In this document: one piece after another, positions 1 through 9,411 of the stretch
Position numbering within the stretch: the first letter of the stretch is position 1
How the letters are laid out: each line of letters opens with the position of its first letter
Made by a program: the position numbers and the translations under genes
Source of the DNA: Acanthamoeba lenticulata
Taxonomy: Eukaryota; Discosea; Longamoebia; Acanthamoebidae
Assembly (NCBI GenBank): GCA_002179805.1
Contig: NAVB01004152.1
Location: 1-14,944 of the forward strand
Direction: 5' to 3'
Length of the DNA stretch: 14,944 nt
The notes under the pieces: generated by a model
Told to the model about the DNA's origin: nothing
The model's input: the letters and a program-made list of their open reading frames with translations, nothing else
Database searches by the model: none

Positions 1-1238
1 ACCAACTGGTTGGCGCAGTTCTGATAGTGCGAGTCGAGCGTGCCAGCAAAGGCCGAGACGAGCTCGGCCGTGTTCATGAGGCCCTTGACCAGCGTGTGCT
101 GCAGCCGGATGCCCGTTTGCACCTGTGCTAGCATCAACACCTGTGCGGCGTACAAGAAGAAGAAGACAACGATGAAGGTGAGAAAGGTCAAGTGGATGAT
201 GGTCATAGTGCGGTGCTTCCACGGCGACGCACCTCCTTGAGGCGATCGCGCTCGTCCTCGGCCTCGGCCAGCTTTTCCAGGTTGACCTGGCCCTTTTTGG
301 CGTTGATCGATCGCACCTTGAGCACAGCCGTGTCGTAGTTGGCCCGCGACTTGTCGTACGTCTTCTTTTCCCTCTGGTGATGATCACAATGTCCCCCAAG
401 CGCGTGTGCGTGTAGCATGCACGCATGCATATGTGCGTGAGCGCCACAGAGGCGGACCAGAGTCAAGAGGTCGTCCGCACCTTGGCCTCCTCGTACTCCT
501 CCCTCATGGTGGTGCTCGTCACGAGCTTGGTCAGCTCCTCACACTGATTAAACAGGGCGTGAGTCGTCATCCACGCCACCACCCGCGTGCTTGTGCACGA
601 GGAAGGACACGTACAAATTCGGCGTGCATGTCCCCGAGGCGGTTGAGCAGCTTGGCGGCCGATGTCAGGCAGCCCGCTGGCGCACCAACACGACGACGTC
701 AGCGCACTGTGGTGATGTGGAACACCATGATGACGACGACGGACGGGCGGCGAGAGGTACCCAGCTCGGCCTCGTTCTCGGCAACGAGGGTGGTCCCGTT
801 CTCAAACACCTCGGCCAGGGAAAGCGCATGGAGCATGGCCTCTGGTGTGCACCACGAGACCATGAAAAGGTTCCTTCATCAGCGATGTCGCCTTTCAAGG
901 GATGGCAATGTGGGCGCTGCGCAGAAGAGGGGAGGAAAGAGCTGAGAGACAGTACTTGAGTTGCTGCGAGTGAACTTGTCGATCCGTGACTGAACTTCTC
1001 TGATGAAGTTGCGAGTCTCCTTCAACTTCTGCTCGCCCACAAGGACTTCAGCGCCGGCCAGTGCGAAACAGAAGACTGAGGAAGTTCATACCAGCATGTG
1101 AAGCTCTACCACATCAGTCGAGGGCTTCTTCGATTTTGCTTTAGTTTTGGTGGATGACACGATGGGGGTCTGATTGCTCGAGCCGATCCTCCATCCTAGT
1201 TTCTTGTTGCGGCTGGAACCGCTCTTCCGACTGCTCAT
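1..1238 (-). CDS. BAR-domain protein, N-terminal part (partial at left edge)
   Basis: Exons: 1238-1092, 1028-956, 841-761, 676-615, 543-481, 373-233, and 140 (or 122)-1. All junctions keep frame. The start at 1238 opens a basic, Ser/Lys-rich leader of about 49 residues (MSSRKSGSSRNKK...), followed by a long helical region: KLKETRNFIREVQSRIDKF, ALSLAEVFENGTTLVAENEAE, then KKTYDKSRANYDTAVLKVRS and LEKLAEAEDERDRLKE. The Y/K-rich KKxYDKxxxxYDxA stretch and the LAEAEDE segment are typical of helix 2 of classical/ACAP-like BAR domains. The last exon (TGIRLQHTLVKGLMNTAELV) matches helix 3. BAR domains dimerise into curved membrane-binding crescents in endocytosis and cytoskeletal remodelling. About 235 residues are visible; any downstream PH, ArfGAP or SH3 domain would lie off the window. 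The last intron has two in-frame acceptors 18 nt apart. BAR membership is firm; subfamily and partner domains are unknown. Confidence 0.85.
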
Positions 1239-1585
1239 CTTGCGTCGGCAACCAAATCTGGGTCGCCCCGGGAAGCGCTATCGCTGGAAGGGGAGAGGAG
1301 GCCAGGCTTGATCTCCACACGAGTGGGAGGAGAGTCGATCGAAGGCGCCCCCCGGGTGGTGTAGACAACCCACAGTGTGTTGAGTTGGTTGTCGCAACCC
1401 TCGCAACACTGCCCCGCCACTGAGACACGAAAATATATCGAAAAATAATCATTTCCTATGTGGCCGGAAAAGTACAAAAGGGATAACGAAATGAGAATCC
1501 AACACTAATTTGATTGAAACCTGCGACGTGACGCAGCGCGAGAAGGCGGGAGCGACGCGCAAGCGAAAGAAAGAAAGAACACAGT
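1239..1585. promoter_or_regulatory. Intergenic/promoter region between divergent BAR and TFIIA-gamma genes
   Basis: A 347-nt stretch between the two start codons. It must hold the 5' UTRs and promoters of both genes. An AT-rich patch at about 1428-1455 (gaaaatatatcgaaaaataa) stands out from the GC-rich surroundings and contains a TATA-like tatat. A short hairpin-capable GGTTG-TCG-CAACC lies at 1387-1399. No coding conservation is recognised in the open frames crossing the region. Confidence 0.5.
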
Positions 1586-2051
1586 ATGGAAGGGGAAAAG
1601 AAGAACGGTGTGTCGGTGTACAGCCTTTACCGAAAGTCCACATTGGGCATCTGCCTGCAGGATTCGCTGGATGACCTGCTGGAGAGGAATCACATTGGAG
1701 CTGATTTAGCTCAAAAAGTGCTAGAGCAGTTTGATAAGGTGCCCTTTACCGCTTTGCTTGTTGTCGGGGTGGTCTGGCGAGGTGTGAATTTGGTGATCCG
1801 TGTTCACGCTTTTCCCGCTCTTGTGGCTGTAGTCAATGAGCGAGGCGCTGGCCACCCGCGTGCGTACGCGATTCACATTCAAGGGCCACTTGCACACCTA
1901 CCGACTGGTGGACAACGTGTGGACGTTCCTTCTCGAGGACACCACGTTCCGCTCGGACACCGACACCGTGACTGTCGATTTCGTCAAGATCGTGGCGTGC
2001 GAAGAGCGGCAACCCGGGCAGCCACCCGGTGCTAGCGCCAAAGCGCTCTAG
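1586..2051 (+). CDS. GTF2A2: Transcription initiation factor IIA gamma (small) subunit
   Basis: Two exons, 1586-1738 and 1833-2051, joined in phase 0 across a 94-nt intron (donor GTGCCC, acceptor TGTAG), giving 123 residues. Family length is usually about 105-125. Residues 14-51 show the N-terminal helical bundle signature: YRKSTLG, LDDLLERNHI, LAQKVLEQFDK. Exon 2 carries the beta-barrel signature FKGHLHTYRLVDNVWTFLLE, matching the family motif F(K/R)GxLxTYRxxDNVWTF. TFIIA binds TBP and upstream DNA and stabilises the pre-initiation complex in the nucleus; gamma pairs with the alpha/beta subunit. The C-terminal tail (about 17 residues, rich in Gln, Pro, Gly and Ala) is an ordinary variable extension. 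The start is the only ATG ahead of the conserved block in frame. It is divergent from the BAR gene and convergent with the GT61 gene. Identity is very secure. Confidence 0.95.
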
Positions 2052-2308
2052 GGTCAAGACCTACTCTCTTCTTTCCTTCATCTACGTCACATCTCTGCCT
2101 CCAGCGTGGTGCGGTGACTGGAGGCCGAGGGTGAGCCTCGACCGCGGCGCTGCTGCACAATCGCTCGGGCGGAGGAAGACGCCTTTTTGTTGTTATGTAT
2201 AAAGAAAGCAGTGGAGGTGGCCGCTTTCTCTTTCTCTGTCATGTGCAGAGAGGCGAGTAAAAGGAATCCTCAACAACTGTACAACGGGGGAACAGGGACG
2301 CATCAAGA
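2052..2308. other. Convergent intergenic region (3' UTRs)
   Basis: 257 nt between the TFIIA-gamma stop and the GT61 stop. It must hold both 3' UTRs. No canonical AATAAA was seen; a tgtataaag stretch near 2197-2205 is the only AT-rich block. No gene or repeat was recognised. Confidence 0.5.
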
Positions 2309-4432
2309 CTAATCTTTGCCCATCTGGGAGTTGAACGAGGAAGCGATCGAAATGGCCACGCTGACCACCTTCTTCACCTTCTCCACGTCCACGTGAATGC
2401 CATCTACACGAAACAAGAAAGTCGCCACTCGTAAGCCAAAGTAGCCTCGGTGAGCGTGAGCAAGACGTACCAGAGACGTGGATGGGGATGTAGATGTGGT
2501 TCGACTGCTTGGCTAGGTTGCGGAAGTAGGTGAAAGAGCTGTAGCTTCCCGGCAGCAGCTCGATCAAAATAGCCTGTAGTGTGCACGGCAATGACATGAA
2601 TAAAACGACAAGCCTGAAGAACAACCAGTTTGCAGAAGAAATGGGGACCTCAGGAGGAAGGAAGACAGTGTGGGAGAGGCCTGCGCCGTGAACACCGATG
2701 AGGATGTTCGTCTTTGAGTAGATGAGCTCCACCTGCTCCTTGAAGGTCATCCCCTCGAATTGCACAGCCTCGAAGGATGCTGTGGCACCCACGCAACGCA
2801 GTTGAGTACATCGAAGAAGAAGACCAGATGATCATGACTGAGGTATGAAGCTAACACGAACCTCGGCCTTTGCTGACTTCTTTGAGACCATTGACGAGGT
2901 CGTCCTCGTTGACGATCTTGCGGTCGATTTTGCGGCCCATGTAGTCCTTGCGCGAGATCAAGGTGATCCGCGGCTCGTTGGGTATGCCTTTGTCGAGCAT
3001 CCTGGTCATCGCTCTGATGCATCAGTACACGACTCCTCGTGAAGCGTCGCAACGCGGGACCAGCGCGTACCCGAGCTTGTTGAGGACAAAGTGGGAGAAG
3101 GCTTTCAAGATGTCGCTGTCGTAACAGGGCTCGCCATGACTGGCCCGCCAGACGTTGTTGTGGATGAACGTGCCGTAGCCCTCATACGGCATGATGGCGT
3201 CTTTGAAGCAGATCTTGCCCTTCCCGACCAGCTGGTGACGATGATAGTCATTGGCCAGGATGAAGAAGGTGAATAAGAGGAAAGTCATACAACGGTGATG
3301 GCGATGATGATGAAGATGGAAAGATGGGCACCTCCTTCCCAAGGACAAGCGGGTGATTGGGCGAAAAGACCTTGAGCATGTCGGTGAACGGGTCGGTCGT
3401 CTCGTGCATGTCCAGGAGCAGCATCTGTGTGTCCTGGTCCAGCTTGTCGACCACCTCGAGCGTGGTGAAGGCGTTGATCCATTCGCCCAGTTGATGGTAG
3501 AGGTTCCATGCTTCGTAGCGCATGATGATCACCACTGGATGGTCGTAGACGACGTCGCACGTGACGGGCTGCCCTTTGGGGATGACCTCGAAGTTGCTCC
3601 ACAGGGCGCGCATAAACTTGTTCTCCTTGCCAAAGAGCGCATCGAGGTTGGACCGCTTCTCATCTACCTCGCACTGCGCCGAGAACGAGCCTGTGATGCG
3701 TGCTGCAGCGTCAGTCCCCCCTCCAAGCGCGCTACAGAAATGACGATGAAGAAGAACCCTTGGTAAAGTGGGGATGTCTGTTCTGGCCGGAGGAGTCAAA
3801 GTCGGTGGGCGGGTTCCAGGGGATCTTCTCCATGTCGAGCACCAGGTTGAAGCCCTCACAGAGGGTGTCGGGCAGGTGGCTGCGACTACCCCAGCCTGGG
3901 AGGTGATAGCACTCAAGACGGCCGGTGCCGGTCGTGTCCTTGCACCAGTCTGTCTTGCTCTTGCGAAAGCGCTCCACCTGGCCAACAGTCAGCCTGCATC
4001 CTTGCACAAAAATCTGAATCAAAAGGTTGTCGTTCTTACCAACGAGAGGCCCGTGTGTTCTTCGCAGGTCCTCTCCTGCGAAGAGGTGCCGAGCTGGGCG
4101 AGCCACCGCTTGTAGGCGTTGTGGGGGTAGTTCGAATCGGCAGAAGATGGAGGTGTCGGGCTAGTTTGAATCGGCAGAGGGGGGTGGCCTTGTGCCTGAG
4201 CCAAGAGAGCAAGAAGTTCTTCTGTACGTTTCTGTGTCTCTGCTATGTTGCTCACCGCTTTCACTAGCACATTGTGCTGCTCTTGCCACCGAACATCGAG
4301 GTCGTCGATTGTAGAGCCTTCATCGCCCAAAAGCAATCTTCGCGGCGAAGACAGCCAGGCGAAGTAGAAAAGCGAGCTCATACAGAGCACCAGCACAATC
4401 ACCAGTGCCCTCTGGTTCGTTGTGAGCTTCAT
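2309..4432 (-). CDS. GT61-family glycosyltransferase (EOGT / beta-1,2-xylosyltransferase-like), type II membrane protein
   Basis: Eight exons: 4432-4040, 3977-3758, 3702-3332, 3231-3071, 3001-2862, 2779-2649, 2573-2471, 2403-2309. All phases fit; 537 residues, close to plant XylT and EOGT lengths. A short cytosolic N-terminus (MKLTTNQR) precedes one membrane span at about residues 9-27, then a stalk and a lumenal catalytic domain: the Golgi/ER type II layout. Family marks are VVIIMRYEAWNLYHQLGEWI (about residues 250-270), the segment ICFKDAIMPYEGYG, ITLISRKDY before the nucleotide-sugar fold, and the hallmark HGAGL at 459-463 inside ILIGVHGAGLSHTVFLPPE. GT61 enzymes move xylose, GlcNAc or arabinose from UDP-sugars to glycoproteins or glycans. 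The sequence alone does not separate EOGT-like from XylT-like. No KDEL-type signal is seen at the C-terminus. The 62-nt first intron is preferred over a 26-nt alternative. Confidence 0.88.
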
Positions 4433-4496
4433 TCTCTACTTCGCCCTCTCGCCAAGAAAAAGAAATAATGATGCTGTCTCAAGTTGACCGTTTAGC
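4433..4496. promoter_or_regulatory. 64-nt spacer between sterol dehydrogenase stop and GT61 start
   Basis: Both flanking genes read on the minus strand. This spacer must hold the dehydrogenase 3' end and at least part of the GT61 5' UTR or core promoter. In the sense orientation it has an AT-rich ATTATTTCTTTTTCTTGG pyrimidine stretch ending about 20 nt before the GT61 ATG. No other motif was recognised. Confidence 0.45.
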
Positions 4497-6324
4497 CTAT
4501 TCGCCCTTCTTCTTCGTGTTGCCGGTTTTGGTGGCCGACGTGGCAGTTGGGGACCCAGCCGGGGTGCGCGCGGCGATGTGGTAGCGGACGGATAGGTTGA
4601 TCCCCTCCTCCGGGCTGTACGGCGGCCGCCAGTCGAGCTCGCGCTTGGCCTTCTCCACGGAGCAATAGTATTCAGCGCGCGATACGAGCAGCGTCGGTGG
4701 CGTCAGCACCTTGAGCTGCCCCAGAGGCAGTCGGCCACTGCCCGCCGCCAACTCTGGTCAACAAACTTTGTGATGCAGAAGGGGATGGCGATGAGGAGCG
4801 CAGAACCTGGTGATTCGAGTCAGGAACTCAACAACATGGCCCAGAGCAGTGGCAACGTAGTGCGGGATGATGTGGAACTCGTGTCCAAAACGCTTTCCAA
4901 ACTGGCGAGCGAACGTCAGGTACCCGATCGGCGCGTCGTCGGAGACAAAGTAAGCCTGCATAGCATCGACTTATGTTAACCTAACGTTGTTGTTATCGTT
5001 TTTTTCGAACGTGAGCGCGCACCTTCCCGGCGGCTTGCGATCCCGGCGTGAGCTTCTCCTCGAGCTTGAAGAAGGCGTGAATCACGTTCTCGACCTAGAA
5101 CAATCCGCTGAGTCAAATGCACGTGCTAAAACCGGCGGTGCGCGCGTACGTAAGCATAGTCTTGCTTGTTGGTTGGCGTGCCCACACCCGGATAGCCCGA
5201 TCCGATCAGGTTGGAGAACAGCTGGGCGATGACCGGAGAGTCTGTTGTCAGTTTTTGTTTTGGATACAAGAACAGACCAAAAGCTGTGAGCTGCTGACGT
5301 ACGTCACGAGGACCGTAGATCGCGTTTGGACGGAGGACGCCGGTGAGGAGGCAGCCCGAGCCTTCGCGGTGGCGAGTTCCGTTGGCCGCCAGGACCGCTT
5401 TCTCAGCGAGCATCTTCGTGTGGGTGTAGTGGCAAAGAGGCTTCTCGGGGTAGCGAGCATCGTCCTCGTTCAGGTCATGGACCGGCTTGCTCAGCGCGTC
5501 TGGCCCGAACGCGTTGAACGTCAGCCGATGATTGAGGAACGTTCATGATGTCGTGGAAAAGCGCACCAGCGGTCAAGAAGATGGTGGCAGACGAGGGGAA
5601 CAGAAGCTTCTGGACGCCCATCTTGATGCACGCGTCGATGACGTTCTTCGTGCCGATGTAGTTGACCTGGTAGATCGGGTCAAAGTCATACGCCAGTCGC
5701 GACCAGTAGTTGAGCATCGCTGCGCGAGCAGGGTTGTCAGTGCCGTGGTGCTCGGTCAGCACAAGCGGCAAGATGGTCGCACCTGCAGTGTGAAAGACCA
5801 CGTCGCGGCCCATGCAAGCGTTCTCCAGGTGGGCCCGGTTCAGGATGTCGCCCTTGATGAACGACACCTGCTTCGAAACAACACCAACCTTGCGTGAGAT
5901 CCACGCCCAGGGCTCGACGGGTCACGGGCGGGAACTGGCGTACGTCAGCCTCTTTCTTGAACAGTGGTGAATCGTTGGCGTCAAACACGTGAATGTCCTC
6001 TTCGCCACGAGCCAGCAGGGCCTCGACGATGTGGGAGCCCAGGAACCCGTGCCCGCCGATCACCAAGTACCGTTGGCCGGTCTTAGCCGTCTGTTAATGA
6101 TAAAAAGACCGCTCAGTGCAGGCTTGTGAGACTCTCCGGCCACAGTTGCGCGTGGTTTGGGTGTGCGTTTGGGGGGGGGGGACGACCTCCACTTTGGACG
6201 GGCTGAAGCGAAGAACGGGCGCTTGGCTTACTTTCTTCGATCTTTGCGTCCGAATGACCCATATCAGAAGCACTACCACAATGGCCGCTGCCGCGGCAAG
6301 TGTCGCCAGAGTGGCCACGTCCAT
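4497..6324 (-). CDS. 3beta-hydroxysteroid dehydrogenase/isomerase family protein (NSDHL-like extended SDR), ER membrane
   Basis: Nine exons: 6324-6232, 6090-5944, 5867-5783, 5719-5567, 5499-5299, 5241-5150, 5094-5023, 4955-4807, 4737-4497; 410 residues. Residues 1-31 form a signal anchor ([17 protein letters not shown]) followed by RTQRSKK, predicting a cytosolic catalytic domain. The NAD(P)-binding GxxGxxG is GGHGFLG at 43-49; VVFHTA and [13 protein letters not shown] follow. The catalytic pair is Y184/K188 in [14 protein letters not shown], followed by [11 protein letters not shown] and [13 protein letters not shown]. The alignable core resembles NSDHL (sterol C4-decarboxylation) and other 3beta-HSDs; the substrate is inferred to be a sterol. 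The C-terminus KKGE fits a dilysine ER-retrieval signal. Two uncertain points: intron 5782-5720 is 63 nt and stop-free, so retention is possible; and the donor at 5298 (GTCAGC) was chosen over GTACGT at 5302 because it keeps phase and family length. Confidence 0.88.
6171..6181 (+). repeat. Homopolymer run G11 (C11 on the sense strand) in first intron of sterol dehydrogenase gene
   Basis: Eleven consecutive G on the plus strand inside the 141-nt first intron (6231-6091) of a minus-strand gene, so the pre-mRNA carries C11. Likely length-variable and prone to sequencing error. Confidence 0.9.
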
Positions 6325-6436
6325 CTGCTCGAGCTAAATGAGAAAAGAAAAAAAAAATATAGCAAATTAAATTAAAGCCGTGGTCAATTTTTGCGTTCAC
6401 GCGCTTGCGTGCCCGTCACACCCAAAACGCCGCGAG
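6325..6436. promoter_or_regulatory. Compact bidirectional promoter between sterol dehydrogenase and GH31 genes
   Basis: Only 112 nt separate two divergent start codons. The centre (about 6340-6378) is a strong AT-rich island, aaaaaaaaatatagcaaatt followed by aaattaaag, in otherwise GC-rich sequence. It offers a TATA-like aatatag about 80-90 nt before the GH31 start. Both promoters must fit here or overlap the opposite gene's 5' UTR. Confidence 0.55.
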
Positions 6437-9411
6437 ATGAAGAGCAAGTTTGTCTTGCTGTTTGCGATGGCGGCCCTTGTGGTGGTTTGTGGTGCTGTGC
6501 GACAGGCCGAGGTCGTTCCGGCATCCCGCCTGGCCGCGGCTCTCTACCCCGGTACTCGCCCTCTTCCGAATGTGCACCGTCTTTGTGCCTGTTGTGCCTC
6601 AACTTCTGCGCACAGAATGGGCGCACTCGCACTGGGTGTGGCTGGCCAGCGGGGTCGCCAATCAGACCTCCGAGACTGAGCTGGTCGAGGGTTATCTAAG
6701 CCGCAATATCCCAGTACGGCCCCGATATTGCTACTGGCATTTCGCCTCTGCTCTCACCCGACCTTTCTTCTCCGCCACAGGTCGGGGCTGTTGACATTGA
6801 CAGCCAATGGTCAACGGGAGACAACAACTGTGCGTGCTGACGCATCGTGCAGCTCCATACTGAACTGCAACAGAGAGACTGAGCTTCCTCTAACTAATCC
6901 TTTCCTCTCAGTCATCTTCAACCAAGCCAAGTACCCGAACGCGACTCAGATGGTCGCGCACTTCCACAAGCTTGGGGTATTCATCCGGCGGACAACATGC
7001 GCTCCGCGCATGCGGCCAAGTCCTTGCTTCCCGCACTGACCTCCTGTCGTCGCCGCGCGAACCTGCAGGTCCGCGTGATCCTGTGGGTCACTTCCATGAT
7101 CAACACCGACTCGTCCAACCACGCTGAGGCCATCGCCAAGAACTACATCGTGAAGGGCTTGTGGACCAACGAGGTCAAGTGGTGGCACGGCGTTGGCTCG
7201 TTTATCGACTACACCAACCCAGGTTCGAAGATTCCCCGTCCTGGTGTCTTGCCTCGTCTTTTCACTTCATCGATGCCCGCCGTCTTCCAGAGGCGCTGGC
7301 GTGGTGGCACAAACAGATGGACCTGGTCATTGATATCGGCATTGACGGCTGGTGCGCTTCCCATCTCCCCCCCCCCCCCTTCCCAAGATTTCGCTTTCGT
7401 TTTTTCTTCGCTATCTCACTTTCTTTTGGTGCAGGAAGTGCGACGGAACAGGTTCGTGTGCATGATACGTGTGTATTGTGTTTTTTCACGTCTTACGTCT
7501 CTATCGCGCCGTCTCTCGTCCAGACCCGTACATTTACGAGCTGCTGGTGGCCTATGGGCACGAGGGCATCATTACTCCCCGCGAGTACGCCGACCTCTAT
7601 TACCGGTACCCCTTCCTCACCACATCGTGGTATTCTCGACCATCATGCAGCCGACTTACGTTCTTGTGCGTCGTTCTCATCACACGCGTCACCTGCCACC
7701 AGGGACTTCTTCTACTACACGCGGAGCAAGAACCCGCAGGCGCTCATCATGTCTCGCCCCGTGGACAGGTGCGTGGACATCCTCCCCGTCCGCCTCCTCA
7801 GACAGTTTCTGATTCGTCCCCGGGATGCAGTCTCGCCGACATCTACCACTCGTTCTCGCCGCGCGACGTCGTCTTCTCGGGCTGGGTGGGCGATCAGGCA
7901 CGTTCACTCTCATCCTCAGCAGGGGCTGTGCGATTGATCTCTCATTTCCCTGAGCTTTCTCTGCCACTGAACAGGACCCCACGTTCGAGGGCCTGCAAAA
8001 CGCTCTCCGCAACATCTTCCACTCGGCCTGGCGCAAGTACGTGAACTTTGGAAGCGACATTGGTACGTGCATGTCTGGCGGATTGTCACTCTATGACGGC
8101 AGCCAGCTGATGTCTCTTCTTGCAGGTGGCTACCGCTCGCATGGTCCGCCCCCGTTTGGCAGGACCAAGGAGCTGTTCATCCGGTACGGCCCCGGCCACT
8201 TTCGCTTGCTTGTCTGATGAATGGCCTGATGAATGTGCGTCGTGGATCTCCATAGGTGGGCCCAAATGGGCGCCTTCACGCCGCTCATGGAGAATGGCGG
8301 AGACAACGAGCACCGGCCGTGGAAGTTTGACTCCACGAATCAAACTCTCGACATTTACCGCACCTTTGTGCATATCCACACCGAGGTCCAGCCCCTCTCC
8401 CTGCGCGCCCACGGGCCAAGTCCCTTCTTGACAAGTGGCCTCGCTGTCCGCAGATGGTGCCTTACTTTCTCAGCGCTGGCACGACGGCCTACGAGCAAGA
8501 CATCTCGGTCATCAAGCCGCTGGCCTCAGAGACCATCTTCACGCCTGGTGCGACCTTGTGTGGCCTCCTTGCCTGTGGCGGGCTCTGTGGACTGACCACC
8601 ACGCGGGCAGACTCGTGGGCCTACATGCTGTGGAAGGACATCCTGGTGGTGCCGATGGTGGACAACGCCACGACGCGGGCCATCTCCTTCCCGGCCGGCG
8701 ACCACTGGGTCGACTGGTGGACGCCGGCGTGCGTCTACCCCGGCGGCTCGCAGCTCGCGGCCTACGCCGTGCCGCTCGAGCGCTTCCCGGTCTTCAAGCG
8801 CCTGGGCTCCATCATCCCGCTGAACGTCTTTGATTCCATCACCGGTCCGTGCAGCACGAATAGCGCTTCCAGAAGCACTGCTGTGGCTGACATCGTGTCT
8901 TCTATGCGCGAGAGAAGGCAATGGAGATCGCCGTGCGACGGGATTCTTGACGTTGCTTGTGTCCTACCTGGGCGCCTCGGGCAACACGAACGTGAGGCAA
9001 CACGAGGGCTTGAGTCAGGAGTTTGCCTACAGCTTCGACGCCGACCGGGCTGCGCTCGAATTTGAGGCCACTGCGCACGAACGCCCGCTGGTACTGCTCT
9101 TCCGCGGTGTCCAACCCGCTGTGGCTCGCAAGGCCTTCAAGGTCGTCGGGCTCACCAGCCTGGCGAGCGGCCCTGCCCTCTTGCCTGAGTTCAGCACAGC
9201 CGACGAGGTACAGAGGACTCCTCCTTCTTGTCTGTAGTCGAAGACGTACATTAATATTGGGAGGGGGGCTGGCACACAGCGGTACGGGAGCCAGCCGGGC
9301 TGGTTCTTTGATATGGCCAAGCGCGAGCTCTGGGTGCAACCAGGCTCGACGTCTCTGGGTCTTCGGCTTGCCATTCACGGCCTTACCAACGCTCCCCACT
9401 CGTCTTGTTGA
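6437..9411 (+). CDS. Secreted glycoside hydrolase family 31 protein (alpha-glucosidase-like)
   Basis: Seventeen exons: 6437-6551, 6616-6713, 6781-6829, 6912-6976, 7069-7222, 7291-7351, 7435-7451, 7524-7605, 7703-7768, 7831-7897, 7975-8062, 8126-8183, 8256-8385, 8454-8547, 8611-8844, 8915-9207, 9280-9411; 600 residues. Residues 1-20 (MKSKFVLLFAMAALVVVCGA) are a signal peptide. The barrel starts with EWAHSHWVWL, then VGAVDIDSQWSTGDNN and VILWVTSMINTDSSN. D184 in IDGWKCDGTDPY is the predicted nucleophile and D257 in SGWVGDQDPTFEG the predicted acid/base, as in GH31. Later blocks are WAQMGAFTPLMENGG, MVPYFLSAG and WKDILVVPMVDN, then a C-terminal beta domain. The family cleaves alpha-glycosidic (mainly glucosidic) bonds by a retaining mechanism; the substrate is unknown. 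The usual N-terminal beta-sandwich is missing. Intron 7898-7974 is GC-AG. The last exon boundary is the least certain; see the note on 9460-9546. Confidence 0.9.
7367..7379 (+). repeat. Homopolymer run C13 in a GH31 intron
   Basis: Thirteen consecutive C inside the intron 7352-7434, just before the 17-nt microexon and upstream of a T-rich tract leading to the acceptor. Probable slippage site. Confidence 0.9.

Noticed and set aside
406..959. Overlapping plus-strand open frames of 122-179 codons
   Set aside because: They cover BAR introns and exons in antisense; low-complexity Arg/His/Thr-rich translations are typical of GC-rich shadow frames.
1141..1477. Minus-strand open frames of 80-103 codons ahead of the BAR start
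   Set aside because: They overlap BAR exon 1 in another frame and the promoter region; no conservation pattern was seen.
5243..5302. GTACGT donor at 5302 in the sterol dehydrogenase gene
   Set aside because: It is the stronger motif, but phase 0 forces an acceptor that removes about seven residues after GPRD compared with NSDHL; the GTCAGC donor keeps phase and length. Left open for transcript data.
8948..9022. A possible 60-nt intron (GTGTCC...TCAG) inside GH31 exon 16
   Set aside because: The frame is open and the retained residues (NTNVRQHEGLSQEF) look like genuine GH31 C-terminal sequence, so it was kept as exon.
8902..9399. 165-codon open frame on the minus strand
   Set aside because: Antisense to GH31 exons 16 and 17, whose protein matches the GH31 C-terminal region; no recognisable content of its own.
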